A stretch of 64,000 nucleotides of DNA from Burkholderiaceae bacterium (GCA_018261955.1 JAGTRK010000008.1:1-64000); one strand, 5' to 3'; positions 47,413 through 58,019 are shown, counted from the stretch's first letter. Translations and numbers: made by a program. The notes: generated from the sequence alone by a model not told the origin.

Positions 47413-47955
47413 ATGATGAATTTCAAGAGAAAATTATTTACATCTCAACGTGATTATGAAATCGCTTTGATTGTTTTAGCTGTTACCTATACTTTTATTA
47501 TGTCTTTTTGGTTTGAAGCTAAATGGGCTGATAGTAAATGGGCAATCTCTTTAATTGAAAAAATAGGTCGCATTATACCTGTTGTCAACAATATAAAAAA
47601 CTCTCTGCCAGGTTACTCAAATTATATAGGGCTCTTTTATGCTGGGATTTGGTTGCTTGCTCCATTTACTATCTATTTAGGATGGATGATGGAGAAAAAT
47701 CCTAATGTAAAAGTTATTAATCAAAACTTATTACCATCAGATCCATCTCATTTGTTTAAGTATTTTGTAGCCTTAGGAATATTAATTTTTTTGATTTGCA
47801 TGCCCATTTCTCCCACACACCAAGATTGGCAGCAGGATTTATTGACTAAAGGTTTTTTTGGAATGGGGTTTTCATCGTTTATTTTTATTTCTATACCAGC
47901 ATACTTAACTGTAGTATTAAAGAAAATTATTAAGATAATTTTATTAAAAGAATAA
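47413..47955 (+). CDS. AT-rich orphan membrane protein
   Basis: I do not recognise the family. The product has 180 residues with four likely membrane helices at about 17-36, 70-92, 116-136 and 150-172, a short basic N-terminus and a Lys/Ile-rich C-terminus. It is clearly richer in A and T than the genes on both sides, with codons such as AAA, ATT and TTA dominant, which suggests transfer from outside. It stands alone, about 100 bp after the YheT gene and 36 bp before an inverted-repeat element. A second ATG one codon later is equally possible; the ribosome-binding site is weak. Confidence 0.6.
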   Translation: MMNFKRKLFTSQRDYEIALIVLAVTYTFIMSFWFEAKWADSKWAISLIEKIGRIIPVVNNIKNSLPGYSNYIGLFYAGIWLLAPFTIYLGWMMEKNPNVKVINQNLLPSDPSHLFKYFVALGILIFLICMPISPTHQDWQQDLLTKGFFGMGFSSFIFISIPAYLTVVLKKIIKIILLKE

Positions 47956-47990
47956 ATAAAAGAAGCAAGTTATGACACCTCATTAACAGC

Positions 47991-48088
47991 GAGTAGGTGG
48001 GTGAGCTGATTTTACGAACCCCAACATCGTGGCATGCACACCCATCTTGGTATTCGTAAAACCAATTCACCACCAACCTACGGCACTC
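47991..48088. repeat. MITE-like palindrome after the orphan gene
   Basis: An imperfect inverted repeat of about 98 bp pairs GAGTAGGTGG at the left with CCAACCTACGGCACTC at the right, and TTTTACGAA (48010-48018) with TTCGTAAAA (48053-48061). The GTAGGT...ACCTAC ends and the ATCGTGGCATGC centre resemble widespread small proteobacterial repeats. Confidence 0.6.
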
Positions 48089-48139
48089 GATAAATCGCTA
48101 TAATGGGTTTAATTCCGAACCCATTTTTAATGCTCTCCC

Positions 48140-50950
48140 ATGCCCATCTCTGATTTATTTTCCGATGATTTACCCGATACTGCGCATGGCTTGAACGTCT
48201 TGCCCTGTACGTTTTCCCATGCCTTTTGGGATGAGGTGGTGGGGTGGATGGCTGGCTCGGACGCACCATTGATGGGGCAGTTGCTCATTGTGCCCGATGG
48301 CTCGATGGGTTTGGTGTATCGACAGGCTTGGGGACGGTGGGCGCAGTCGCACAAGCGAGCATGCGTCATGCCGAGGATTTTGACCTTGATGAATTGGGCG
48401 CGCTCGCATGGTGCGGATGATTGGGATGCGCGAAATACTGAGCGCACTTTGCAGTGGATGCAGTCTTTGCCCACAGTGCCTGCACTGCTGAATATACTTT
48501 CGGGCAATACACCCAATGATGTGATGGGGCTGGCACAACAAATCATCGCCATGAGCGACGAGTTGAGTGTGCATTTGCTCGCGGGGCGCGATGTTTTGTG
48601 GGTGAAAAAATCGGTCACTGCTGCAATCGAACAGGTGTACTCGGATGCGGGGCATCACTTGGCGCAGGAGGAATTGCAGGTGTTGTTGCATTGCTGGGCT
48701 GCGGATGTTGAAAAAAATACGCCCGTTGTTCAGTATTTAGCGACTTTGCGTGAGATGGCAAATGCGCCAGAATTCCAACAAATTTGGGTGTTGCGCAACC
48801 GCACGTGGACGGCGCATGAAGCGGATTTTTGGCAGCGGTTGAGCACAAAGGCGCGCGTGCAGGTTTTGGATGTTTCACACATTCAGGTGGCTGCCGATGC
48901 CACGCGACAGCAAGCATTACAGAAAATCGCTTCACAGCCTGCGCGCTATACTGCGAGCGTTGGTACCACCAACGCTGCGGTTCAGGTTTATGCCGCAGCG
49001 AATATCGAGGATGAAGCCCAAGCAGTGGTACAGCAGGTTTTGGCGTGGCGCGGCGAGGACAAAAATATTGCCTTGGTTGCATTGGACAGGCAGGTCTCGC
49101 GGCGGGTGTGGGCGTTGTTACAACGCGTTGGCGTGGACATTCGCGATGACACGGGCTGGCTGCTCTCCACTTCGCGTGCGTCACACGCATGGCAAATGGG
49201 TCTGCGTTTGATGCAGGGTGAAGTGCATTCGAACGAGTTGCTCGATTGGCTGGCACATCCTTTGGTGTGCGCGCATTTGTCGGTAGAGGATAAATCGACT
49301 TTGGTGCAAGCATTGCAGCACGTATCCGACCAACAGGTTCAGTACCAAAGAACCACCGTTTGGCGCACTTGGACAGATTGGCAACATGCGGTTCATCAAT
49401 ATTCTGAGCACACGCCTTTGCATGAGTTTGTTACTCAAGCAGTTCAGCTGAGCCAGCGGTGGACAAATTCAAAAACATCTGCACGCAGTTTGGCGCAGTG
49501 GGCGCAGGCGTTCATTGACTGGGCGCAGATGTTTGGCTTGTGGGACGCGCTCAATGCCGATGGCGCAGGGCAAAAATGGTGCGCGCTGATGACGCGCTGG
49601 ACGCGGGTTGAGGATGATTGGCAGATGCCGCTGTCCACTGCTTTGCGTTTGATGAGCAGTGAAGTTGATGGCTTGACCTATCGCCCCGAGCGTGAGCAGG
49701 AAAATCGCGCAGAAACCGTGGTGCTGATGCCTTTGGGCAACACGCGCCTGCGTCAGTTCGATGCGGTGTGGTTGATGGGGGCGGATGCAGGCAATTTGCC
49801 GAGCAGTGAGATGGATGTCGGTTTGCTCAACACCGCCGTGCGCCGTGCTTTGGGGTTGCCGAATGTTGAAGACAAACAAGCCGTCTTGCGCGAAGCCTTG
49901 CTCGATGTGCTCGCGCTCAATCCGATTGTCTGCGCGAGTTACTGCACGCAAAAAGACGGCGCGCCGAATAGTTTGTCTCCGTGGCTCAGACAATATTTAC
50001 GCGCGAGCAATGACCAAATCATTCGCATCGAACCGCAGGTTGTGGACATACAGCCCCAAGTGCGCGGACGCAGTGCGGCTGTGGTTTTAGAGTGTGTGCC
50101 TAGCGTGGTTTCTGCGACTGCGTTGAGTAGTTTATCGGCTTGCCCGTATCAATTTTATGCGCGTCAAGTGCTCGGCATCACGCCCATCGCGTCAGTGACG
50201 AATGCGGTCAGCCCAAGTGATATTGGCAATGCGTGGCACAAGGTGGTTGAATATTTTCATAAAACGCGTCAAAGCGGAATTGATGATGAGGATGTTTTTG
50301 CGCAGAGCATCGAAAAAATACTGCACGATAAATGCATTGAAAACCCACGTTATTGGGCGTTAAAACCTTTGTTTGCCTCATATCAAACTGCGTTTATTCG
50401 CTGGTGGCAAGCGCGTGAGGCGCAGGGTTGGCATCACATCCACAGTGAATATTCGCCTACGGTTTCTCCTGTGCAAACCATCGTGGATGCGGTGCACCAG
50501 CCGATTCATTCATTGCAATGGAAAGGGCGCATTGATCAAGTGGATGAAAATGTCGAGGGCGTATTCTCGCTGATTGACTACAAGACCAATGGGCTGAGCA
50601 AACATAAAAAACAAGTGGCGAATGACGAGGATGTGCAATTGGCGTTTTATGTCAATCTGATGGAACAGTCGCAAAACGCAGCCATCGCCGACGCGCTTTA
50701 TGTGGGGGTTGAGAAAGATGCCAACAAGTCGAGTCCTCAGGTCAGCATCGGCACAGAGGATGAACTCAAAGCCAAAGCGCAAAAATTACGCGAGCAGGTC
50801 AATCAAGTGTTCGCGCAGATGTGTGCGGGCGAGCCACTGCGCGCTTTAGGCGAATTGAGTGCGTGTGCGTATTGCGATGATCGTGCGGTCTGTCGTAAAG
50901 ATTATGTCTTGGCGGCGAACGATGAGAACACTACGGAGGTGGCGCAATGA
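48140..50950 (+). CDS. addB: AddB-like nuclease subunit of the helicase-nuclease
   Basis: The product has 936 residues. The N-terminal two thirds resemble an inactive UvrD-type fold (VLMPLGNTRLRQFDAVWLMG). The C-terminal third is a PD-(D/E)XK nuclease (GRIDQVDE, SLIDYKTNG). Cysteines in SACPYQFYARQ and CAYCDDRAVC are in the positions of the iron-sulfur cluster that AddB proteins carry. It works with the next gene to process double-strand breaks. It overlaps that gene by 4 bp (ATGA), and the two probably form the AddAB-type complex in place of RecBCD. Confidence 0.82.
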   Translation: MPISDLFSDDLPDTAHGLNVLPCTFSHAFWDEVVGWMAGSDAPLMGQLLIVPDGSMGLVYRQAWGRWAQSHKRACVMPRILTLMNWARSHGADDWDARNTERTLQWMQSLPTVPALLNILSGNTPNDVMGLAQQIIAMSDELSVHLLAGRDVLWVKKSVTAAIEQVYSDAGHHLAQEELQVLLHCWAADVEKNTPVVQYLATLREMANAPEFQQIWVLRNRTWTAHEADFWQRLSTKARVQVLDVSHIQVAADATRQQALQKIASQPARYTASVGTTNAAVQVYAAANIEDEAQAVVQQVLAWRGEDKNIALVALDRQVSRRVWALLQRVGVDIRDDTGWLLSTSRASHAWQMGLRLMQGEVHSNELLDWLAHPLVCAHLSVEDKSTLVQALQHVSDQQVQYQRTTVWRTWTDWQHAVHQYSEHTPLHEFVTQAVQLSQRWTNSKTSARSLAQWAQAFIDWAQMFGLWDALNADGAGQKWCALMTRWTRVEDDWQMPLSTALRLMSSEVDGLTYRPEREQENRAETVVLMPLGNTRLRQFDAVWLMGADAGNLPSSEMDVGLLNTAVRRALGLPNVEDKQAVLREALLDVLALNPIVCASYCTQKDGAPNSLSPWLRQYLRASNDQIIRIEPQVVDIQPQVRGRSAAVVLECVPSVVSATALSSLSACPYQFYARQVLGITPIASVTNAVSPSDIGNAWHKVVEYFHKTRQSGIDDEDVFAQSIEKILHDKCIENPRYWALKPLFASYQTAFIRWWQAREAQGWHHIHSEYSPTVSPVQTIVDAVHQPIHSLQWKGRIDQVDENVEGVFSLIDYKTNGLSKHKKQVANDEDVQLAFYVNLMEQSQNAAIADALYVGVEKDANKSSPQVSIGTEDELKAKAQKLREQVNQVFAQMCAGEPLRALGELSACAYCDDRAVCRKDYVLAANDENTTEVAQ

Positions 50951-53900
50951 ACACACCGTATTTGAAAAATAATGCACCAGTCGGTTTGGCAGAATTCACC
51001 CGCGCGGCCTTGGAGCCTGCACACAGCGTGGTGGTGCGCGCCTGTGCGGGCAGTGGCAAGACGTGGTTGTTGACTTCGCGCATCATTCGCTTGCTCATCG
51101 CTGGGGTTGTGCCCAAGCATATTTTAGCAATTACCTTTACCAAAAAAGCCGCGCAAGAGATGCGCGATCGCGTGGCGCAACTGTTGCGCGAGATGGCGGA
51201 CGGCACGCCTGAGCAAGTGGTTGAGTTGTTGACCATGCGCGGTCTGAGCATCGCGCAAGCCGAGCAGAGCGTAGTACGCGCGCAAATGTTGTATGACGAG
51301 ATTCTTGGCGCGGGGCAGGAGTTGCCCATTTACACCTTTGATGCGTGGTTTTACCGTTTACTCAAAGCCGCGCCGATGGGATCGGGTGTGGCGCGCGATG
51401 CGGTGTTGCTGACCGATGCAGATGAGTTGCGCGAGTCGGCTTGGCAGGGTTTTTTTGAGTTGTTTAATCGCCCTGAGGGTGAGCGCATTCGCACACACTA
51501 TCTGAATTTAATTGAGCGCATGGGCGCGCACAACACGGAGAACATGCTCAACGCAGCATTGTATTTGAGTAATGAATTTGAGTTGTGGTTGGACGGCGTG
51601 GGGGGTACGGTCGAGGAGGGTTTGCTCGCCTTGCAAAACGAGATTTTGGCGCAAACGGGCTTGGATGTCGGCATCGGTGCGGAGGGTATTGCACATAATG
51701 CGCATCAAGCCATCATTGCATCGGGTGCATTGGCAGTCGTTGTGCGCAGTTTGGGTGCGGGCGATGACAAAAAAGTCACACGTGCCGAGCATTTACAAAA
51801 GGCTTTGGATGCTGACGATACTCAGGTTTTTTGGGAGATTGTGAATCAATATGTCGCTACGAGCACAGGGCTTCTCAACGGCACACAATTTAAGTTGGAG
51901 AAAAAACAAAAAGCCACCATGCAGGGCGCGGGCATTAGCGAGGACGATTATGTGCAAGCAGTCGCGCAAGTCAATTCGCATTTGGATGAGGCACACGCGC
52001 AGAGCGCGGATTTAAGTGCGTATCAAATTCACGAGGACATGCTGCCATGTGTGTTTGCTTTGCTTGAGTTGTATCGCCAACACAAGCGAGATGCCAATGC
52101 CGTCGAATTTGCCGATGTCTCACGCCAGTGTTTTGAATTGCTCAACAGCCCTGAAACCGCAGCGTTTATGCAGACCGCTTTGGATGCGCGTTATCGGCAT
52201 TTATTGTTTGACGAGTTTCAAGACACCAACCCCGTGCAGTGGGGTATCATCCACGGCTGGCTCTCGGCGTATCAGGGCGATGCGCACAAACCGTGCGTGT
52301 TTTTGGTCGGTGATGTCAAACAATCAATTTATCGTTTTCGCGATGCTGATTCGACCCTGTTCGCTACGGCGCAGGATTATTTGGTGAACGAATTTGATGC
52401 AACCGTGCTGCAAACCCAGTTCACGCGGCGCAACAGCTCTGCGGTGGTTGCGTGGGTCAATCGCATGTTTGAACGCGCCGACAGCCAATTGGATGATTTC
52501 ATCGCGCACAGCACCGCGCAAACTGAAATGGTCGGGCATATTGCGTGCTTGGGATTGGTTAAAGCAGATGAACACACGAATGATGAAAATGCAGTTGTTG
52601 AAAGTCATAAACATCAAACCCAACGTGATTGGTTGAATGAACCTGCGCAGGTCATTGAGCTGACGCGCCATGATGATGAAAGTGCGCAGTTGGTGCAAGC
52701 GATTCATGCCTTGGTCGGGCACTATCCTGTCTGGGATGAGCAGCAGGAGCATTATCGCCCCGCGCGGTATGCCGATATCATGATATTGATTTACGGGCGC
52801 ACGCATTTGAGCAGTTATGAGCGGTTGTTGCGCCAAGCCCAAATTCCCTACGAGAGCACACGCCGTGGCGGGCTGATGGACACGCTCGAAGCCTTGGATT
52901 TAATGGCGTTGCTCAAATGGTTGACGCGCAGCGACGATGATTGGGCGTTGATTCAGGTATTGCGCGCGCCGATGTTTGCCATCAGTGACGCACAATTGAC
53001 GCAACTGTTGATGTATAAACGCGGATTGGAACAATTGCACGCAACTGAGTTGTCGTATTGGCAAACGCTGGCGCAATTGGCACAAGTGGATGCGACGTGG
53101 CGGACAATTTATGAATTGTTAAATGAATGGTTACAGATGGCGGGACACGCACCGCCGCATGATGTGCTTGACCGAATTTATGCGCAAGGCGATATTTACA
53201 ATGCCTATGCGCGGGTCGTACCCACTTGGCTTAATCCGCAAGTACAAGCGAATTTGCGTGGGTTTTTGCAGTTGGCATTGAATGTCAATGCGGGGCGTTA
53301 CCCAAGTTTGATGACTTTTTTGCATGCTTTAGAGCGTTGGCAAGAGCGCGAGACCGAAGGCGTGTCCGAAGGTGAACCGCTTGGTATGTACGATGCGGTG
53401 AAAATTCTCACGGTGCATGCGTCGAAAGGTTTGGAGTCGCCGATTGTCATGCTGATTGATATGCGCACGAATAAAAAGCCCGACATCAAAGGCAATCAAT
53501 GGTTCATCCAACGTGAGGGCGACGCAGTACCCACACATTTGTCGTGGTTGGGCAATCAAAGCGAGCGCGGACGTTGGCGCGCAGCAACCATCGCGCGTGA
53601 ATCTGAACTCAACGCTAAAGAGCATTACAACAAATGCTATGTCGCCATGACCCGTGCCAAACAAATGCTGCTTGTGAGCGCGGCGCAGGAAATGGACATC
53701 CAGCGCGATGATGAAGGCAATGTGGCATCAACCCAACCGAGCAAAAAAATGGATGGCTTGTTTGAGGCATTGCACGAGGAGTCTTTGAATTTAGAATGCT
53801 GTTTGCCCAATGACATTGTGCAATGGTCTGCGCTGTGGCAAGCGTATTGGAAGACCCATCCCATGCAATCGGCTGAATCGGTACAAAGTACAGCACAGGG

Positions 53901-54462
53901 TGCTGTTGATGTGGCAAATTCGGAAGTATTGAAAGTGTCTGAAATTGCACACAACGCACAGGGCTTGGCGCGTTGGCGCAGTGCGTTTGCATCGAATACC
54001 ACTGATGCGCTTGAAGAGCAAGCCGCACAAATGGGTGTGGCTTTGCACAGCGCACTCGAATGGGCAACCGACACTCATCATCCCCAAACTGTGACTGAGG
54101 ACATGCTCGTCGAACGGTGCGCGTTGACACAGGCGCAAGCGCGCACCGTCATGCAATGGGTGACACAAATTATGCTGCATCCTGCGCATCAAACATGGTT
54201 CGACAAAACTCAATTTGATGAGGCACACAATGAGATGGCACTGGTGGATGCGCAGGGTCAGGTCAAACGCATGGATCGTTGGGTGCGTCATGGTCAATCC
54301 ATCACAATTTTGGATTACAAAAGTGCTTGGTCAGTTGAAAATTTAGCCGTGTATGAAACGCAGGTGCGCGAATATATGGATTTGATGAAACAGGTTTATC
54401 CCGAACACAGCATATGCGGCGTTTTGCTTCGGGTGGATGGTGTGGCGCACCGTATTGAATGA
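50947..54462 (+). CDS. addA: AddA-like UvrD/RecB helicase-nuclease
   Basis: The product has 1171 residues. Walker A is RACAGSGKTWLL, motif Ia is AITFTKKAAQEMR, Walker B is LLFDEFQDTNPVQW, then GDVKQSIYRFRDAD, VHASKGLESPIV and YVAMTRAKQML. The C-terminal nuclease domain has VKRMDRW and ILDYKSAW. It is a DNA-end-processing motor and nuclease that loads RecA. No recC- or recD-like gene is nearby. The gene directly follows the AddB-like gene; ppc follows 119 bp later. Confidence 0.87.
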   Translation: MNTPYLKNNAPVGLAEFTRAALEPAHSVVVRACAGSGKTWLLTSRIIRLLIAGVVPKHILAITFTKKAAQEMRDRVAQLLREMADGTPEQVVELLTMRGLSIAQAEQSVVRAQMLYDEILGAGQELPIYTFDAWFYRLLKAAPMGSGVARDAVLLTDADELRESAWQGFFELFNRPEGERIRTHYLNLIERMGAHNTENMLNAALYLSNEFELWLDGVGGTVEEGLLALQNEILAQTGLDVGIGAEGIAHNAHQAIIASGALAVVVRSLGAGDDKKVTRAEHLQKALDADDTQVFWEIVNQYVATSTGLLNGTQFKLEKKQKATMQGAGISEDDYVQAVAQVNSHLDEAHAQSADLSAYQIHEDMLPCVFALLELYRQHKRDANAVEFADVSRQCFELLNSPETAAFMQTALDARYRHLLFDEFQDTNPVQWGIIHGWLSAYQGDAHKPCVFLVGDVKQSIYRFRDADSTLFATAQDYLVNEFDATVLQTQFTRRNSSAVVAWVNRMFERADSQLDDFIAHSTAQTEMVGHIACLGLVKADEHTNDENAVVESHKHQTQRDWLNEPAQVIELTRHDDESAQLVQAIHALVGHYPVWDEQQEHYRPARYADIMILIYGRTHLSSYERLLRQAQIPYESTRRGGLMDTLEALDLMALLKWLTRSDDDWALIQVLRAPMFAISDAQLTQLLMYKRGLEQLHATELSYWQTLAQLAQVDATWRTIYELLNEWLQMAGHAPPHDVLDRIYAQGDIYNAYARVVPTWLNPQVQANLRGFLQLALNVNAGRYPSLMTFLHALERWQERETEGVSEGEPLGMYDAVKILTVHASKGLESPIVMLIDMRTNKKPDIKGNQWFIQREGDAVPTHLSWLGNQSERGRWRAATIARESELNAKEHYNKCYVAMTRAKQMLLVSAAQEMDIQRDDEGNVASTQPSKKMDGLFEALHEESLNLECCLPNDIVQWSALWQAYWKTHPMQSAESVQSTAQGAVDVANSEVLKVSEIAHNAQGLARWRSAFASNTTDALEEQAAQMGVALHSALEWATDTHHPQTVTEDMLVERCALTQAQARTVMQWVTQIMLHPAHQTWFDKTQFDEAHNEMALVDAQGQVKRMDRWVRHGQSITILDYKSAWSVENLAVYETQVREYMDLMKQVYPEHSICGVLLRVDGVAHRIE

Positions 54463-54581
54463 TGGGTTGTTCGGTACAAACTGTGTTGATGCTTCACCAT
54501 CCACCCTGCACCAACAACGTGCCAAGCATTTTTTCAAGATTATGTTAGACTTGATTCATTAAATAATCGCTCGGAGATACC

Positions 54582-57419
54582 ATGTTTTTGCCCACCACCC
54601 CCTTGTTTCAACTCGCGCCCGATGAGAAAGAGCGGCCCTTATTAGAAGACATCCGTTTGTTGGGGCGAATGCTCGGTGATGCAGTGCGCAATTACGCAGG
54701 CGATGAGGCGTTTACCCATACCGAGAGCATACGCCAAGCAGCGGTGCGTTTTCGCAAAAGCGAATCGGGTTTGGCGGGTTCGCTCGAGGAGCAAAATACT
54801 GCACACGAGGCGCGTAAAATGCTCACCGATTTGTGCGAGAGTTTGGGCGATGCTCAGGCCTTGCGCGTGATTCGGGCGTTTAGTTTATTTTCTTTGTTGG
54901 CCAATATTGCCGAGGATGTGCATCAAAATCGCCGTCGTCGCTATTACCGTCAGCATGGTGCGCAGGCGCAGGTCGGTAGTTTGTCGCGCGCGTTGCTGAA
55001 TTTGCAAAACCGTGGGGTATCGGCTCAAGATGCCTTGCGCGCGATGACGCGCACGCATGTCGTCCCCGTTCTGACCGCGCATCCCACGCAGGTGCAGCGC
55101 AAAACCATTTTGGATTTAACCCGCACGTTGTCGCAACGCCTGTCTGCGCGCGATGGGGTGTTGCAAGATGTGGAAACTGAGCAAGAGTTGTTGGCGGACA
55201 TTGAACGTTTGGTACAAACGCTGTGGCAAACCGCGATTTTGCGCAAAGCAAAACTCAATGTGATGGATGAGATTAACAGCGCGGTGAGTTATTACCCGAT
55301 TACGTTTTTGAAACGCATTCCCTCATTGGTCATGCGTTTTCAAAAAATGGCACGTGAACTCGGTGCTAACGAGCGCGAAGTGCAAGCCTTGTTGCCGATG
55401 TCGATGGGTATGTGGATTGGTGGCGATCGCGATGGCAATCCATTTGTGACCGCGCAGACTTTGCGCGAGTGTACACTGGCGCAGGCTCGTGTGGTGTTTG
55501 CGCATTACGTGCGCGAACTCAAAGCCTTGAGGCAAGAGTTGCCTTTGTCCAATGCGATTACCACGGTCAGTGCCGATTTACAGGAATTGGCCGAGCGTTC
55601 GGGCGATGATTCTTTGCACCGTGCGCAAGAACCCTATCGTCAGGTTTTGGTAGGTATGTGCGCGCGCATGGTCAAAACCGCACACGTTTTGTGCGATTGG
55701 GTGATGGGCTCGGAAACCGAGGTGATGGACGCGCCCGCATACACATCGGCACAAGAGTTTGCCAACGATTTGCAAGTGATTGCGCAGTCATTGCGCGACA
55801 ACCACGCTGCTTTTTTGATTGAGGGGCGTTTGAGTCAATTAATTCAGACCGTGCATGTGTTTGGTTTTCATTTGGCAACGATTGATTTGCGCCAAAACTC
55901 CGATGTGCACGAAACCTGCGTGGCGGAATTGCTCGCCAGTTCGGGCGTGTGCGCGAATTATCGCGAATTGGATGAGGACGAGCGTTGTCAACTTTTGACC
56001 GAGCAATTGCGCACCGCGCGTTTGCTTGGCAGTCCTTGGGTGGCGCAGAGTGATTTATTGCGTGGCGAATTGGCGATTTTCAACGCTGCGCGCGAATTGC
56101 GCGAGCGGTTTGGTGCGCGTTTGATTGAGCAGTCGATTATTTCAAAATCGACCAGCGTCTCGGACATGCTGGAGTTGGCGGTGATGCTTAAAGAAGCAGG
56201 TTTGGTGGCGGTGCAACCCGAGCCACGCTGTGAATTGGGCATCGTGCCCTTGTTCGAAACCATTGAGGATTTACGTGCTGCGCCTGCGATTATGCGCGAT
56301 TGGTTTGCCACCGATTTGGTGGATGCGTGGTTGAACTTATCCAATGACGAAAGTCAGCGCAATCGCAAACAAGAAATCATGCTCGGTTACTCAGACAGCA
56401 ATAAAGACGGTGGTTTCTTGACCTCGATTTGGTCACTGTACGAAGCGCAACAAGCACTCATCAAAACTGCACACCATGCAAAGGTTGAAGTGTCGTTTTT
56501 CCACGGACGTGGTGGCTCGGTCGGACGTGGTGGAGGTCCTTCCTACGAGGCAATTTTGGCGCAACCTGCGGGGTGTATGACGGGCAAAATCCGCCTGACC
56601 GAGCAAGGTGAAGTCATTGGCGCAAAATACGCCGACCCCGATATGGGTTTGCGCAATTTGGAAACACTGGTGGCAGCATCCATGGAAGCGGTGGCGAACG
56701 ATGTCGGCGAGACTGCTAATTGGGCTGAGTTTGAAACCGCGATGAGCGAAATGTCGCAATTGAGTTTTTTAGCGTATCGCAAACTGGTGTACGAAACCGA
56801 TGGTTTCACCGATTTTTTCCGCGCAGCCACGCCCATCAATGAAATTTCTCAATTAAACATTGGCTCGCGTCCATCCTCGCGTAAACCCTCACAGAGGATT
56901 GAAGATTTGCGCGCGATTCCGTGGGTGTTCTCATGGGCGCAGTCGCGCATGATGCTCCCTGGTTGGTACGGCGTGGGCTCGGCGATTGAGCAGTGGGTTG
57001 GCGGTGATGAAACTCGCTGGGCGCAACTGCGCCAAATGCAGGCATCGTGGCCTTTTTTTCAATCGGTCATCTCAAATTTAGACATGGTGATTGCGAAAAC
57101 CGATTTGGCGATTGCCGAGCGTTATGTGCAACTGGTCGAGGATAGAGAGTTGGCAGATACAATTTTCGGCGAAATTGTCGCGGAGTGGAAACGTGTGGTC
57201 AATGCCATTATGGCGGTGACAGGCGAGAGTGCTTTGCTTGCGAGCAATCAGACCTTGGCGCGCAGTTTGCGTAATCGCTTGCCTTACCTTGACCCACTGA
57301 ATTACTTTCAAGTGGAACTCATCAAACGCTATCGCGCAGGCGATGACTCTGAAGAGGTGCAAGACGGCATTCATATTGCCATCAACGGATTGGCAGCAGG
57401 TTTGCGTAATAGTGGATGA
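54582..57419 (+). CDS. ppc: Phosphoenolpyruvate carboxylase
   Basis: The product has 945 residues. Active-site segments are visible: LTAHPTQVQRK, GGDRDGNPFVTAQ, LGYSDSNKDGG and FHGRGGSVGRGGGP. It adds bicarbonate to phosphoenolpyruvate to make oxaloacetate. The ATG has GGAG 6 bp upstream. It is a single transcription unit before acpP; the 240 bp downstream hold an inverted repeat at 57481-57515 that may end the transcript. Confidence 0.98.
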   Translation: MFLPTTPLFQLAPDEKERPLLEDIRLLGRMLGDAVRNYAGDEAFTHTESIRQAAVRFRKSESGLAGSLEEQNTAHEARKMLTDLCESLGDAQALRVIRAFSLFSLLANIAEDVHQNRRRRYYRQHGAQAQVGSLSRALLNLQNRGVSAQDALRAMTRTHVVPVLTAHPTQVQRKTILDLTRTLSQRLSARDGVLQDVETEQELLADIERLVQTLWQTAILRKAKLNVMDEINSAVSYYPITFLKRIPSLVMRFQKMARELGANEREVQALLPMSMGMWIGGDRDGNPFVTAQTLRECTLAQARVVFAHYVRELKALRQELPLSNAITTVSADLQELAERSGDDSLHRAQEPYRQVLVGMCARMVKTAHVLCDWVMGSETEVMDAPAYTSAQEFANDLQVIAQSLRDNHAAFLIEGRLSQLIQTVHVFGFHLATIDLRQNSDVHETCVAELLASSGVCANYRELDEDERCQLLTEQLRTARLLGSPWVAQSDLLRGELAIFNAARELRERFGARLIEQSIISKSTSVSDMLELAVMLKEAGLVAVQPEPRCELGIVPLFETIEDLRAAPAIMRDWFATDLVDAWLNLSNDESQRNRKQEIMLGYSDSNKDGGFLTSIWSLYEAQQALIKTAHHAKVEVSFFHGRGGSVGRGGGPSYEAILAQPAGCMTGKIRLTEQGEVIGAKYADPDMGLRNLETLVAASMEAVANDVGETANWAEFETAMSEMSQLSFLAYRKLVYETDGFTDFFRAATPINEISQLNIGSRPSSRKPSQRIEDLRAIPWVFSWAQSRMMLPGWYGVGSAIEQWVGGDETRWAQLRQMQASWPFFQSVISNLDMVIAKTDLAIAERYVQLVEDRELADTIFGEIVAEWKRVVNAIMAVTGESALLASNQTLARSLRNRLPYLDPLNYFQVELIKRYRAGDDSEEVQDGIHIAINGLAAGLRNSG

Positions 57420-57659
57420 TGATTTTTGCGCGAAGATAATGATAAATAGGTGAAAAATACTGTCATTATTGAGTGCATTTAAATATTCAGTAATTGACGG
57501 GAACTTTGAATATTTTTAAGCAACTCCTTGTAAATTCAGACAAAACCGAACGCCCGTGCCGTTAAAAGTTGCTTGAATAATTGCATTGCGCTGGGCAAAT
57601 CCTGTTACAATGCGCGCAGTAAATCGTTGGATTTATTTTTTTCTATCAATGGAGAGAAC

Positions 57660-57896
57660 ATGGAAAACATCGAACAACGTGTCCGTAAAATTGTTGCAGA
57701 ACAATTGGGCGTGAATGAAGCAGACATCAAAAACGAATCGTCTTTTACCAACGACTTGGGCGCGGATTCATTAGACACCGTTGAACTCGTGATGGCTTTG
57801 GAAGACGAATTTGAATGCGAAATCCCTGACGAAGACGCAGAAAAAATCGGTACAGTACAACAAGCGATTGATTACGTGACTGCCAATTTGAAATAA
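57660..57896 (+). CDS. acpP: Acyl carrier protein
   Basis: The product has 78 residues from ATG 57660, with GGAGAG upstream; the longer frame from 57573 has no family sequence. Ser37 in [11 protein letters not shown] is the phosphopantetheine site. The protein is strongly acidic. It carries growing acyl chains in fatty-acid synthesis. fabF follows. fabD and fabG, which usually precede acpP, are not here; ppc is the upstream neighbour. Confidence 0.98.
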   Translation: MENIEQRVRKIVAEQLGVNEADIKNESSFTNDLGADSLDTVELVMALEDEFECEIPDEDAEKIGTVQQAIDYVTANLK

Positions 57897-57943
57897 GTTA
57901 TTCAACCAGTCTTTGGGCTGTCTGAATCATGGCACTATTCAGT

Positions 57944-57971
57944 AAAAGAGACCCAAAAGGTCTCTTTTATT
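57944..57971 (+). terminator. Terminator between acpP and fabF
   Basis: AAAAGAGACC (57944-57953) pairs perfectly with GGTCTCTTTT (57959-57968) around CAAAA and leads into a T-rich end. acpP may thus be expressed above fabF, with partial readthrough. Confidence 0.8.
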
Positions 57972-58019
57972 GTATGGTTCTTGGTTGACGATTAGTTAGA
58001 TTATGATAGAGGTTAAGCG

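Noticed and set aside
57573-57659. N-terminal extension of the acyl carrier protein
   Set aside because: The extension has no family sequence and contains the probable promoter; ATG 57660 has a good ribosome-binding site.
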